Source of the DNA: Eurosta solidaginis
Taxonomy: Eukaryota > Arthropoda > Insecta > Diptera > Tephritidae
DNA: 64,000 bases
Assembly (NCBI RefSeq): GCF_040869045.1
Contig: NC_090319.1
Location: 64,452,779 to 64,516,778 of the forward strand
Reading direction: 5' to 3'
Part shown: positions 9,770 through 19,870 of the stretch, piece by piece
How the letters are laid out: every line of letters begins with the position of its first letter
Numbering within the stretch: position 1 is the first letter of the stretch
The notes under the pieces: generated by a model
The model's input: only the letters and a program-made list of their open reading frames with translations
Told to the model about the DNA's origin: nothing
Database searches by the model: none
Made by a program: the position numbers and the translations under genes

Positions 9770-10510
9770 TCTATATATATAAAAAGAAAGGCTAAAATGT
9801 GTGTTAGTTGGTCGCCGGTGTTTGAAGAGATGCGTTGGTTGATTTTGTTCAAACTTTCACACAAGTTGCGTAAATCTCACGCGGTGGTTACTACATAGGT
9901 TTGGTTGCGATCGACGTACAGGGTCTCAAGATATAGGCCGAAACGTGGATCCGAGTACCCCTAGAACGTGTTTATAGATTATGGATAACAAATGAAAGAT
10001 GTTGATGAGTGCTTTAGTAGAGGGTAATTCTCATACCCCTGGGTGACTAGGGTCTCGAGATATAGGCCAAAACGTGGGCCAGTGAATGCCTAGACAGTGT
10101 TTATACAATATGGATATCAAATGAAAGCTGTTGATGAGTGCTTTAATACAGAGTAATATATTATCCAGAGACGGACTGGGACTGGGATTAGGACTAGGAC
10201 TGGGACTGAGACTCGGAGTGGGACTGGGACTGGGACTGGAACAAAATACATACCACCCAATGGGACAGGCAATAAGGGATGCAGAGAATGAGAAGAAATT
10301 GAGAGAAGAGAAAACAGAGAAGGAGATTGAGAAAAGGATAGAATGAGACGAAGATGGAGATAGATGAAGCGAAAAAGACGGAGGGAGGAGTGAATAAAAG
10401 GATTAGGAAAAAGTGAAGAGGGGGGAGGCAGAGTCAGACGGAAAAAGCTTATTAAAATGTATGCAGATAGGCCAAATTTAGGGCAGAACAACGTCTGCCG
10501 GGTCTTCTAG
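9770..10510 (+). mobile_element. Non-autonomous Helitron, complete ends
   Basis: Starts with TC (TCTATATATATAAAAAGAAA) directly after an A and ends with CTAG (10507-10510) directly before a T, as expected for insertion between A and T without target duplication. A hairpin (GGCAG at 10482-10486 paired with CTGCC at 10495-10499) lies a few bases before the CTAG, the position of the Helitron 3' terminator hairpin. Inside are two copies of a 129-bp repeat beginning at 9921 and 10050, and a (GGGACT)n run at 10173-10242. There is no Rep/helicase coding capacity, so it would depend on an autonomous partner. Confidence 0.85.
10173..10242 (+). repeat. (GGGACT)n hexamer array within the Helitron
   Basis: About eleven imperfect GGGACT/GGACTA units, interrupted by single-base variants. 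It lies just after the second 129-bp repeat of the Helitron and is probably part of the element. Confidence 0.9.
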
Positions 10511-10807
10511 TTTTATTTATAAATTTTTCTTCACTAAAGTTCATTGCATAAGACTTTTGTTCCCTTCATGTAAACAATTTGCACGGTTGCCACAGCAAAA
10601 CTTGTGCTGGCTTGAGCTTGTGCTGATGCTCTGTTTGACAACATCATGCGCGTATTAGCTTTGTTCACGGCAAGCTCCCATTTTGCACCCCCACCCCCTC
10701 CTACCCCCTTTTAAACACAACAGACATCGATGCAAACGCGAAACACAGAAGCGTCTGGGGCGAACAGCCAAACCCGTCTACTTTGTTAAACGCCATTTAA
10801 GTAATGC
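10511..10807. other. Spacer between Helitron and gypsy element
   Basis: No gene was seen. Contains a pyrimidine-rich patch near 10688-10712. Its last four bases (ATGC, 10804-10807) are the left copy of the target duplication of the LTR element that follows. Confidence 0.5.
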
Positions 10808-11330
10808 TGTAAAGTGGCATTTCGATGCCACTTATTTTTGGGCTTGCAGCCACACGCACACACACACAGCAAAACACTATTTTAATACATTTTAGTTTCT
10901 TTTATTTAAAAATATACTTTTTGGTTTGTTCATACAAATATATATATATATTGTTTTAAGTTCTTATTTTTATAATTTAGTTTTTCTGTCTTTCTAATTT
11001 GGTTCACTTTAGTTTTACTTAATTTTTAGCGTTTTGTTCTCACGCGGCGGCCGGCTCAATTCTAACTGCAAACTGTAGAAAAATACTGACGCTTCAAAGC
11101 GGCCCTGCCGCTATGCCAAAAGTGCATAGCGGTAAAATCGCATGATGCAGTGGCGTGATAGAGTCGAGTAACGGAAGATTCAGCCAATCAGAATTCTCTC
11201 CGTCATTCGACTCTTTCACCCAGTAACGCCAAGTGCATACATGCATGGTTGCATGTGGGGGTGATGCCAGCTATTTTAGTTTTTAATTTTATTTTTAGTT
11301 TTTAGTTGGCTGGCACTACATGACGCTACA
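10808..11330 (-). repeat. 3' LTR of the mdg1/412-like element
   Basis: 523 bp, from TGTAAAGTGG to GACGCTACA on the plus strand. Differs from the 5' LTR by eye only near 11088 (A vs G), 11201 (T vs C) and 11286 (A vs G). Confidence 0.95.
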
Positions 11331-11346
11331 TCATCCCCCTTTGGAA
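11331..11346 (-). promoter_or_regulatory. Polypurine tract of the mdg1/412-like element
   Basis: On the minus strand a run of purines (CCAAAGGGGGATGA) lies directly in front of the 3' LTR. This is the expected primer for plus-strand DNA synthesis. Confidence 0.7.
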
Positions 11347-11849
11347 AAGAAGAATTTGGCAAGGTGATCAGTCTTGCCACATTCTTCTTTAGGCTATATC
11401 AAAAAGAGTTAAAATTGAAATTTGCAAAAAGAAAAAAGGAAAAGTTAATTTTTAGATTTTGATAATTTAGTTTAGTTTGAAGTGAGCCGATATTTTATAT
11501 TGTATGGTAAGCTTATTGTATAAGCTACTACTATTACTACTACTTAACGTAAGTAAGTTGCTATCTTTTTATATTATTTAGGTGACATATATTTAGTAAA
11601 TTAGCTCGTATCGAAATTAACATAAAAAAATTTTTTTTTTTTGTTACATTCCTTGGCGCATTCTTAAAATATATTCATATTTAAAGATTAATTAGTAAAA
11701 TTGAAAAGTACTATAAATTTTAATAAAATGTTTGGATACGGTTTTTATGTACAGTTTTTTCAATTTACGCCGTATTAAAAATTAACATTAACAGGTTGTT
11801 TAGTTTGGCCTTCATTGGCATGTTCTTAAAGTAGGTTTATATGCAAAGA

Positions 11850-12680
11850 TTATTTTCGGCTATCAATTTTATTAATTTTTTGTATACGATTTTTGTGTAC
11901 AGTTTTTTCAATTTTATTAATTTCATCAAAAATGTTTACATTTGGTCCATCGATATTCTTTATTATGTAGGGACCCTGATATATATTTCTATGTTTATTT
12001 CTCGGTTCTTTTTCTACTAAAACCCTATCATTAATTTTAATTTCTAAAGGCTTAGCGGTTTTATCGTATAATTCTTTATTTCTAATTTTATGTTTATTAA
12101 TCAAATTCGTTGCCATTTTATGAGATTTTTGCATTCTATATTTTAGCTCTTTTGTATAATTTTCTATATTATAAATCGGGTCGATTTGTTCCTTTTGTAA
12201 TTCATGTGGCATTGTAGATTTCCTGCCAAATATTAATTCGAACGGAGTAAATTTATTGTCGAAAACCGAACTACTTGTAGTGTTATGTAAAAATGTAAAA
12301 TATTTCAAATACGTATCCCAATCTGAATACGTTTCATCTAGATATGCACGTAAATATTCGTTAAAGACTCTATGGTTTCTTTCAACAGTACCAACAGTTT
12401 CGCGGTGATAAGCTGTTGAGAAATCATGATTAATTTTTAAAAGTTTTGTTAATTCCGAGGATAATTCATTTTTGTATTCCGTCCCTAAATCGGATCTAAT
12501 GGCTTTCATTGTACCATATTTTAATATAAAAGTTTCAAAAATAGCACATGCGATAGTTTTTGCTGATTTATCTGGTACAGCTACTGCTACCAGGTATTTA
12601 GAAAAGTCACAAATCATAGTAACAGCGAACTTGTTACCATAGTTTGATTCTTGAAGTGGACCTATTGTATCGATAATCAC
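11850..12680 (-). CDS. Integrase catalytic core and C-terminus (gypsy pol, downstream fragment)
   Basis: Integrase inserts the reverse-transcribed DNA into the host chromosome. The 276 residues carry the DDE core: first Asp in IIDTIGPLQ (about residue 3), second in IRSDLGTEYKNEL (about 65), and the Glu in VGTVERNHRVFNEY (about 100). A C-terminal region follows with KINDRVLVEKEPR and YQGPYIIKNID, the chromatin/DNA-binding tail common in gypsy integrases. The frame is the same as that of the zinc-binding fragment upstream. Only a TAA codon at about 12720 separates them, so the real protein would be continuous without that nonsense change. The given start is therefore internal. Confidence 0.9.
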   Translation of the reverse strand: MIIDTIGPLQESNYGNKFAVTMICDFSKYLVAVAVPDKSAKTIACAIFETFILKYGTMKAIRSDLGTEYKNELSSELTKLLKINHDFSTAYHRETVGTVERNHRVFNEYLRAYLDETYSDWDTYLKYFTFLHNTTSSSVFDNKFTPFELIFGRKSTMPHELQKEQIDPIYNIENYTKELKYRMQKSHKMATNLINKHKIRNKELYDKTAKPLEIKINDRVLVEKEPRNKHRNIYQGPYIIKNIDGPNVNIFDEINKIEKTVHKNRIQKINKIDSRK

Positions 12681-12722
12681 TATATCAAATGGTTTACAGG
12701 GAGTTGGAGTGAGGACAAGATT

Positions 12723-13418
12723 TTATTTTGTTTTTGGTCTCACTTTATTTAAAAGACATTTATTGCAATTTTTCACAAATTTCGCTATATCACGTGTCAT
12801 GTTTTTCCAGTAATATTTAGTTCTTAATTTGGCATATAACCTTTTTGTTCCGCAATGACCTCCTAACAGTGTGTCTTCGTGATAAATTGTCATAAGTTTT
12901 TGTTTCTGTTCATTGTCTGTTACGGTCTCTACAGGGTCCGTCAATATTATTTGTAATGATTTTAAAATTTCATTCCCGCGGATTTTAAAATTCGTAATTG
13001 AAAAATTATTGAAAAATATATCATTTTTTGGCCATTCTAATTGTTTAATATTGTGATTGTCGGCTGCTTTTTCCAGCCTGGAAAGTAACTCATCTAAATT
13101 CGTTATTTCGTTAGCAGTCACGATATTAAGTAAATTATATTTTTTATGTTTTAAATGCGCATAAATTTGTAAATTGGAGATCTCCTTATGTTTATTATAT
13201 TGTATTGTTGATTTTACTCGCGGTATCTTTTTTGAAAAATCGTATGAAAATTTATAATAAACTTGTAATTTATTATCGTTAGAGGTCGTATCATTTAAAC
13301 ATATTTTTTCATTTTGTAATTCTTGTTGTTTAGTTTGTGATCGCGTTTTAATGGCTAAAACGTGTTTTGTCGAATCTTTAATCTCGTCTATACTTATACG
13401 CGAAAGAGCATCAGCCAC
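12723..13418 (-). CDS. RNase H tail and integrase zinc-binding domain (gypsy pol, middle fragment)
   Basis: Begins with ADALSRIS, the conserved end of the gypsy RNase H region. A roughly 130-residue connection is followed by the HHCC zinc-binding domain of integrase (HEDTLLGGHCGTKRLY through CNKCLLNK, about residues 180-225). It is out of frame with the RT/RNase H segment upstream; the shift lies around 13430-13460, where one base is missing in a T/A-rich run. It ends at a TAA codon just before the catalytic core. Confidence 0.88.
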   Translation of the reverse strand: MADALSRISIDEIKDSTKHVLAIKTRSQTKQQELQNEKICLNDTTSNDNKLQVYYKFSYDFSKKIPRVKSTIQYNKHKEISNLQIYAHLKHKKYNLLNIVTANEITNLDELLSRLEKAADNHNIKQLEWPKNDIFFNNFSITNFKIRGNEILKSLQIILTDPVETVTDNEQKQKLMTIYHEDTLLGGHCGTKRLYAKLRTKYYWKNMTRDIAKFVKNCNKCLLNKVRPKTK

Positions 13419-15475
13419 AACATTCGATTTTCCTTTAATATATTCAATTGTAAAATTGTATTCTGAAAATTTAATCTGATTCTAAAGAGTTTCGAGGAAG
13501 GATCTTTCATATTGAATAGATAAACTAATGGTCTATGGTCTGATTTTACCGTGAAATGTGTACCGTAAACATACGGCCGAAAATGTTTTATAGCAAAATG
13601 TATTGCTAAAAGTTCTAATTCTATGATTGCCTTTTTCTGTTCGGCTTTATTGAAAGATTTTGATGCAAAGCAAATCGGTAAGTCATTATCTCCATGCTTT
13701 TGGCTTAATATAGCGCCACAACCACTCTTAGATGCATCTACAGTGATAATAAATTCTTTTGAAAAATCAGGGTATTGTAATAATTGAGGAGACATTAATG
13801 ATAATCTTAATTTTTCGAAAGCATTTTCGCAAGCATCATCCCAAACAAATTCAACTTTTTTCCGATTTAGACGATTTAAAGGGGCTGCCAGTGACGCAAA
13901 GTTAGGTATAAAACGCCTATAATAATTTGCAAATGCAACGAATCGCCTAACAGCGTCCTTGTCTTTAGGCTTAGTGTATTTTTTAATTGCGTCTATTTTT
14001 GAGTCATCTGGCAGCAGGCCTTTGAAGGTGCATTTATGGCCTAAAAAAGTTACTTCAGAACGAAGGAAATTGCATTTGTTGGGATTTAACTTTAACTTGA
14101 ATTTTCTACAAGTTTCGAAAACTTTTTCTAAATTTTTGAGGTGATGTGTCTCGCTACATCCGATGACGATAACATCGTCAATGTACATAAAAGCTTGATT
14201 TGGCGAAATGCCTGAAAATGCTAATGACATCATACGTGAAAAAGAGTTTGGTGCTATATTTAAACCGAAAGGTAAAACTTTCCAACGAAAAGCTCCTCGA
14301 TCTGTACTGAAAGATGTAACGTCTCTAGAATTAACATGAAGTGGTATTTGGTGAAAACCAGAAAAAAGATCTAAAGTTGAAAAATATTTGGCTCTGCCAA
14401 GATTGTCGAGTATGTCGTCTACGCGTGCCAACGGAAATTTGTCTGCGATAAGCTTTTTGTTGACTGCTCTGAAATCAACGCACATACGATAAGACTTTTG
14501 GCCTGAAGGATCTATTTTCGGTACCAAAATTAAAGGACTGTTATAATTAGAAAAGCTGGGTTCTATTAAATCATTTCGCATTAAATTTTGGACTTGTTTA
14601 TTAATTTCTTCACGTTGTGTATATGGTAAACGATAATTTTTTATATAGACTGGATTTTTATCAGTTAAACGTAGCTTTTGTTCGTAAAAATTATTTAAAG
14701 TCATACGATCAGTTTTTAAAGCGAATACATCGGCATATTTTAAGCATAAATCTAGTAATTGTTTTTGAGCATAACCCGGCATTTGATTTTTCAAAATTTT
14801 CGTTAATTCCTCTAATCGTTTTTGATCTTTTGAAGTTTCATTGATTTTGTAGACATTGTAGTTGGTGATATCTTCCGTTACGATATTGCAATTGTTGACA
14901 TGTTTTACTTCGTCAGTAATATTTAAAATTTTTATAACTGGATTATTTGTGTCAACAATGCACTTTGCCGTAAAAACACCACTACAGATCTCTTGTGAGT
15001 CTACAAAAACGGGATTGTCGCATTCTGGTAATTTAAATAACCGATAAACTTCACATCTCGGAGGAATAACTAAAGAATCAGTGCTTGTGCCGTGTAAAAT
15101 TGGTATATTTGCGTTATCTAATCCGGTATTAATAGTTATGCTATCGCTTGCATAATTAATAATGCATTTATTTAATTTTAAAAAGTCTTTGCCGAGTATT
15201 CCGTCTGAAAGTATATTGAAATCGTCGTTAACTACATGTAAAGTATGCGGTATTAAAAATTTATATGCAATTAATTTGGTTTTTACTAAAGTTGAAATTG
15301 TTTCTGCTGTTACGCCTGTTATATTAATAATTTCATTACTATCAAAGTTACAATTTTGAGATAAACTTGAAATTTTGGGTAAATAAATATCTGCTTGAGA
15401 ATCTACTAGAAAAGTACACGGTTTGTAGGAATCGCTACATTGGAGTTCAATAAAATCTGAATAATTAAGGTTCAA
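13394..15475 (-). CDS. Protease, reverse transcriptase and RNase H (gypsy pol, upstream fragment)
   Basis: 693 residues. The aspartic protease active site reads FLVDSQADIYLPKI at about residues 23-36; the usual Gly after Asp-Ser/Thr is Gln. Reverse transcriptase shows RMCVDFRAVNKKL, ARVDDILDNLGRAKYFSTLD, FSGFHQIPLH, FRWKVLPFGLNIAPNSF and FMYIDDVIVIG (YIDD catalytic box). RNase H shows ITVDASKSGCGAIL, IELELLAIHFAI and VKSDHRPLVYLF. The frame is lost shortly before the RNase H end, where the last residues no longer match the family. The start lies 39 bases downstream of gag in a different frame, which suggests ribosomal frameshifting or reinitiation for pol expression. Confidence 0.92.
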   Translation of the reverse strand: MNLNYSDFIELQCSDSYKPCTFLVDSQADIYLPKISSLSQNCNFDSNEIINITGVTAETISTLVKTKLIAYKFLIPHTLHVVNDDFNILSDGILGKDFLKLNKCIINYASDSITINTGLDNANIPILHGTSTDSLVIPPRCEVYRLFKLPECDNPVFVDSQEICSGVFTAKCIVDTNNPVIKILNITDEVKHVNNCNIVTEDITNYNVYKINETSKDQKRLEELTKILKNQMPGYAQKQLLDLCLKYADVFALKTDRMTLNNFYEQKLRLTDKNPVYIKNYRLPYTQREEINKQVQNLMRNDLIEPSFSNYNSPLILVPKIDPSGQKSYRMCVDFRAVNKKLIADKFPLARVDDILDNLGRAKYFSTLDLFSGFHQIPLHVNSRDVTSFSTDRGAFRWKVLPFGLNIAPNSFSRMMSLAFSGISPNQAFMYIDDVIVIGCSETHHLKNLEKVFETCRKFKLKLNPNKCNFLRSEVTFLGHKCTFKGLLPDDSKIDAIKKYTKPKDKDAVRRFVAFANYYRRFIPNFASLAAPLNRLNRKKVEFVWDDACENAFEKLRLSLMSPQLLQYPDFSKEFIITVDASKSGCGAILSQKHGDNDLPICFASKSFNKAEQKKAIIELELLAIHFAIKHFRPYVYGTHFTVKSDHRPLVYLFNMKDPSSKLFRIRLNFQNTILQLNILKENRMLWLMLFRV

Positions 15476-15513
15476 GCAGTAGACGGATTTTAATATTTTT
15501 GAAGAAGATTCGG

Positions 15514-16728
15514 TTAATTGTCTAAATCGTGATCCTGATCCCCCAGTGTTCGCTCCTGAGGGTCGTTCACGTTTAAAGCGCGTACATTGGCATTACTTCG
15601 CGAATTTGAACGTCTATTATTATTATTAGCATTACTGTTACTACTACTAGGCTGATTGTTTCTATTAGTGCTATATCTGTCATTATTACCTCTATTAGAA
15701 TTATTGTACCCATAATTATTATTGTTGTAGTTATTTCTATTGTTATTGTTGAATCTTGCATTTTGATTGTTGTACCTACTATTGAAATTATTACCTTTAT
15801 AATTTCCTCGAAAGCTACTTTGCCAATTACCACGAGTACGGAATGCTAGTACTTGTCTTTCCTTAACTTCATTATTACGTTCAACAATCATTTTTGCAAC
15901 TACGTCTTTTGAATCACTGAAGGTAGTTGAAGCCAGGATGGATTTGACCAATTCTGAACGAGTGTTCAACCTGCACACATTCACTGTTTGCTCTACGGCC
16001 ATTTCATGTGCCTTGTCTTGTGTCATACCTTCAATAATCAAAGAACGTTCCAATGCGTCGGATAGTTCTTCAACGCGCTTAGCAAAGTCTGAGTAGTTAT
16101 TATTGATGACATGTAAAGACGCGATTTTACCAGAAACAACTTTCGAGTTGTCGGGTTTTATTCTATTTCTCAAGGCAGTCTTTATGTCATCGACTGAATT
16201 TATTACGGTTGGTAATGCTTCGCGTGCTTTTCCAAGTTTGGATTTCAAAAATGCAATAAAAGTGCTATTTAAATTTTCATCTGAGAAGACTTCAATTAAT
16301 TTTATTTTGTCGATAAAAGATTCTAATGCCAGTGGATCGCCGCTGTAGTTGTCCCTAATAATTGAGGCGCAACTGATAATGAATACCTTTTTCTGTTCTG
16401 AGGTTACCATGATTGAAATATTGTTATTCGATTGTAAATCTGAAGAAGTATTTGTTGAAGGCAAAGTAGAAGAATTTAAAGTAGAGTGAAAATTGGAAAA
16501 GTCAGCTCCTGAATGAAAATTGGAAGTGCTAGTTAGTAGGTTGTCTGAATTATTAGACGGATTTGCTGAAGGCTGAGTGTGTATAATATTAGTTACTGAC
16601 TGAAAATTTGAATTATTACTTTCTGCGATATCTGAGTCATTAAATCCTAAAAAATCTTCTTGACGAGCTAATGAACACCTTCCTTTAGAGCTTGATTTAT
16701 CGCTGGAATTGCCCTCAGAATCGGACAT
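15514..16728 (-). CDS. Gag of the mdg1/412-like element
   Basis: A 404-residue structural protein that packages element RNA. It has a Ser-rich N-terminus, a middle capsid-like portion (ALESFIDKIKLIEVFSDEN, LGKAREALPTVINSVDDIK, about residues 125-300) and a strongly Asn/Arg-rich tail (runs of NNNRNNYNNNN, about 310-380). There is no CCHC zinc knuckle. A basic Asn-rich tail in place of knuckles fits 412/mdg1-type Gag. The ATG at 16728 follows a long untranslated leader and is the first in a long open frame. The frame is intact. Confidence 0.88.
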   Translation of the reverse strand: MSDSEGNSSDKSSSKGRCSLARQEDFLGFNDSDIAESNNSNFQSVTNIIHTQPSANPSNNSDNLLTSTSNFHSGADFSNFHSTLNSSTLPSTNTSSDLQSNNNISIMVTSEQKKVFIISCASIIRDNYSGDPLALESFIDKIKLIEVFSDENLNSTFIAFLKSKLGKAREALPTVINSVDDIKTALRNRIKPDNSKVVSGKIASLHVINNNYSDFAKRVEELSDALERSLIIEGMTQDKAHEMAVEQTVNVCRLNTRSELVKSILASTTFSDSKDVVAKMIVERNNEVKERQVLAFRTRGNWQSSFRGNYKGNNFNSRYNNQNARFNNNNRNNYNNNNYGYNNSNRGNNDRYSTNRNNQPSSSNSNANNNNRRSNSRSNANVRALNVNDPQERTLGDQDHDLDN

Positions 16729-18992
16729 GTGTTCGAAATAGGGTAATTTTATTGAAAATTATTTTAAAAGAAAAAAATTTTGTAAATCAGGTAAGAATTT
16801 TGTAAATCCGAGTATTATTTGAAAATCCTGTTAATATTTGTCGCGTTTGGTATAAATTTTATAAAATGGTAAGTGTGGTTAAGAAAATTATATAATTTGT
16901 TTTTTTTGAAAACAAAGGAACATCCGGTCTGCGGATTTTCTCTAAATTATAGGCTAGAGAAATGCCTACCCCCCTTCCGTGCCGAACTTGTTTTCACAAG
17001 CCTAACCAAAATTTTTCCGAATATACGGCGATGTTTACGACCACATCGCTTTATATTGAAGGTATGAAAAGTATGACGTATATTATATCGCGGACGCACC
17101 GCTTCTAATAAAATTTCCAAAATGTTTTTATAATTCTCATAGCAATCGAACAAAATGAATGAAAATATTTTATTGTTTCCAAATTAAATTCAGTTTTTGT
17201 ATATGTATGAAGGCAAAAATTTCATTTCCTGGCATATCAGAGGACGATTTTATTATAAAATAATAAATTTTTGATTTAAAGAGGCTTAGAAACAGATTTG
17301 CTGTGATAATAATAAATTCAATATTATTTTAATTTTTCTCAAAACCATTTCGTAGGCGTTGAGGTTATTTGTTGAAAGTAAATTGTTTACAAAATACGAA
17401 AAACTGTTTGTCAACTTTTCGACATGGAAATTTTTAAATTATTTTCATAAGCGTTTTTTTTATATTTTTTTTTCAAGAACTGGACGCTTATTTCTAAATG
17501 ATTTATAAGCAAAAATTCACGGTTTTATAAGCTTAATGCAATTTCCATATTATTATAATAACCACTAAATTTCAAATATTTCCGAAAAGTTGCTGATTTA
17601 AATATTGCCAAAACAATAAAGTTTCAAGTAAATTTGCAACGCAAATCAATAGCTGAATGTTTGTATAGATAGGGCATTTGAAATTTATTAGTAGGCACAT
17701 TAAAATATATAGTTGCTTACTGCTATGATCGGCCTTATGGCAAAACGCAAAACCCGAAATTGAAAATTTAGTTTACTTTGAATTATTATGCAAATTTTAA
17801 ATTTTTATCAATGTTGGTAGAAATATATGTAAGAATAATTAGAAATAGAAACAAATGGTTACATACGTATATTTACGGCAGTTACCCCTTTCTGCTGCCG
17901 GTCTGGTACTGCTTTTTCATGGTGCTCCACTGCTGCCAATATACTCTCCGCTGCTGCTGTTTTTGCTGGAGATTCCTCTGTCGGCGTTTACTCTTCCGGA
18001 TTTTTCTTTCTCTGCTGATAAAGTTGATTTCACAGCTTTAGCGCCATTATTTATTCGCCGTTATATTAAATGGTTTCTGGCGTGATTATGTGCCGTTAAC
18101 CATGCGATTGGCTTTGTTTTTTTTTAGCGCTTTTGTTAGCTGTACACACCAGCATATATGTATATGTATATAAGCCAAAACTGCCGTGGCTTTATTATAT
18201 TTAAAAGTTTTACGAAAATTTGTTTGTAGATAATTTTTTAAGTAGTATGTATAAATTTCGTGATATTTATGACATATTTGCATTTTTTTTTTTGCGTAGG
18301 GTTAAGGTTCCATGTATTTAGTTGAAAATGTCGAAATTTGTTAGAATTTAATATTAAGTAATGTAGTAAATTTTCGTAGTTTGAGTAGAAATTTTGATTT
18401 GTTTTCGCCAGTATTTCGAACTTGCACAATTTTTGTAATTTATTGATTTTATGCTTTTGTAGTAATTTTTTGAATTAGTTGAAAAAAAATGTTTGAATTT
18501 AATGTGTGTATTTCGTAAAGATTTGTTTTGCAAATACTTAGCTTAAAATTGTTTGTGGTATTTTTTTTGTTCAGAATTAATGGTGTTTACTAAATTTGTC
18601 CATACAGTTATGGTTCTTCACTTTGAAAGTTTTTTTTTTGAAAAATTTGTGTTTAAAGAATTTTAGACTTTGAATTTTTATGTAATTTTTTCATTTTGTA
18701 CTTTTTGTAGTTTTTTCTTCGTTTTAACATTTTTATATTTTTCCTTTATTTAAAACGACCCATGCACTATAGACTTTTGCCTTCTCACACTTATGCTGCT
18801 TCTTCCAGAATTTTGTCAAAATGGTCCAATAAAGGAGTCCAATGATGAGGCATATACCCACACATTTTGGGTTTCACTCTACGGCACTTCATAGTGTTTT
18901 TTTTTTTTTTCAGCACATTTATTACATTCTTCACGCATTTTACATCTGTAAAATTTAAGACTGTCCAGTTTTCCACTATATTACAATCTGCA
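16729..18992 (-). other. Long 5' leader of the mdg1/412-like element
   Basis: About 2.26 kb between primer site and gag start, mostly A+T-rich. Two spots stand out on the minus strand. The first is a short open frame starting in the 5' LTR (19081 down to 18791) with Cys/Lys-rich VKCVKNVINVLKKKKN and ending DHFDKILEEAA. The second is a GC-richer, stop-free island of roughly 43 codons at about 17865-18000 (TEESPAKTAAAESILAAVEH) amid A+T-rich DNA. Either may be a short leader ORF, as has been described for long-leader gypsy elements, or may be captured sequence. Function is unknown. Confidence 0.5.
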
Positions 18993-19011
18993 GATTGTGT
19001 CACGGTCGCCA
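18993..19011 (-). promoter_or_regulatory. Primer-binding site, tRNA-Arg type
   Basis: On the minus strand TGGCGACCGTGACACAATC starts immediately after the LTR's terminal ACA. TGGCGACCGTGAC is the tRNA-Arg-complementary site I associate with Drosophila mdg1 and 412. Confidence 0.75.
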
Positions 19012-19534
19012 TGTAAAGTGGCATTTCGATGCCACTTATTTTTGGGCTTGCAGCCACACGCACACACACACAGCAAAACACTATTTTAATACATTTTAGT
19101 TTCTTTTATTTAAAAATATACTTTTTGGTTTGTTCATACAAATATATATATATATTGTTTTAAGTTCTTATTTTTATAATTTAGTTTTTCTGTCTTTCTA
19201 ATTTGGTTCACTTTAGTTTTACTTAATTTTTAGCGTTTTGTTCTCACGCGGCGGCCGGCTCAATTCTAACTGCAAACTGTAGAAAAATGCTGACGCTTCA
19301 AAGCGGCCCTGCCGCTATGCCAAAAGTGCATAGCGGTAAAATCGCATGATGCAGTGGCGTGATAGAGTCGAGTAACGGAAGATTCAGCCAATCAGAATTC
19401 TCTCCGCCATTCGACTCTTTCACCCAGTAACGCCAAGTGCATACATGCATGGTTGCATGTGGGGGTGATGCCAGCTATTTTAGTTTTTAGTTTTATTTTT
19501 AGTTTTTAGTTGGCTGGCACTACATGACGCTACA
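19012..19534 (-). repeat. 5' LTR of the mdg1/412-like element
   Basis: 523 bp, the same length as the 3' LTR, with TG/CA termini. The ATGC at 19535-19538 repeats the flank at 10804-10807. As the upstream LTR in the sense of transcription it would carry the promoter. Confidence 0.95.
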
Positions 19535-19547
19535 ATGCCATGTTTAC

Positions 19548-19870
19548 GCGGCCACCGTGACGGTAGGGTGCTCCGAATACCACACCAAATGTCCTTGATT
19601 GAAGTATCAGGCAAAGCAGCACCACAAATTTATAAAGAAGTTTTCCAATTAGAAAGAAGTTTTTCTAAGCGGGGTCGCCCTTCGGCAGTGGATTGGCAAA
19701 CACTTCGATTATATTTCTGCCAAAAGCTTCTCAGTAAAAACTCATATGTCTTGCAGCCGCCATTGGGTGGCTGCGTAAAAAATTTAGGTCTTGAACCGTC
19801 AGTTTGTAGGAAAAATTAAGGACTAGCACGAAGCAGTTTGAAAGAGAAGTTCGGTTTAAATCTTATCGGA
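19548..19870 (+). repeat. tRNA-derived SINE, old copy
   Basis: Starts GCGGCCACCGTGACGGTAGG, related to the tRNA-like head of the SINE at 23322-23669, and continues through GAAAGAAGTTTTTCTAAGCG, GGGGTCGCCCTTCGGCAGTG, TCTCAGTAAAAACTCATATG, CTTGCAGCCGCCATTGGGTG and GAAAGAGAAGTTCGG. Each has a counterpart in the reverse complement of that copy. The split promoter is decayed. The open frame of 94 codons across it is incidental. Confidence 0.7.

Larger units (their letters stand above)
10808..19534 (-). mobile_element. mdg1/412-like gypsy LTR retrotransposon, complete but mutated
   Basis: An 8727-bp element transcribed on the minus strand. It has two 523-bp LTRs (TG...CA), a 4-bp target duplication ATGC (10804-10807 and 19535-19538), a primer-binding site abutting the 5' LTR and a purine-rich tract abutting the 3' LTR. 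Coding order on the minus strand is a long leader (16729-18992), gag, protease-RT-RNase H, then integrase. There is no env. The LTRs differ at three positions by eye, so the insertion is recent, yet pol has a frameshift near 13450 and a nonsense codon near 12720. The integrase (VGTVERNHRVFNEYLR) and the tRNA-Arg-type primer site place it near mdg1/412. Confidence 0.92.
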
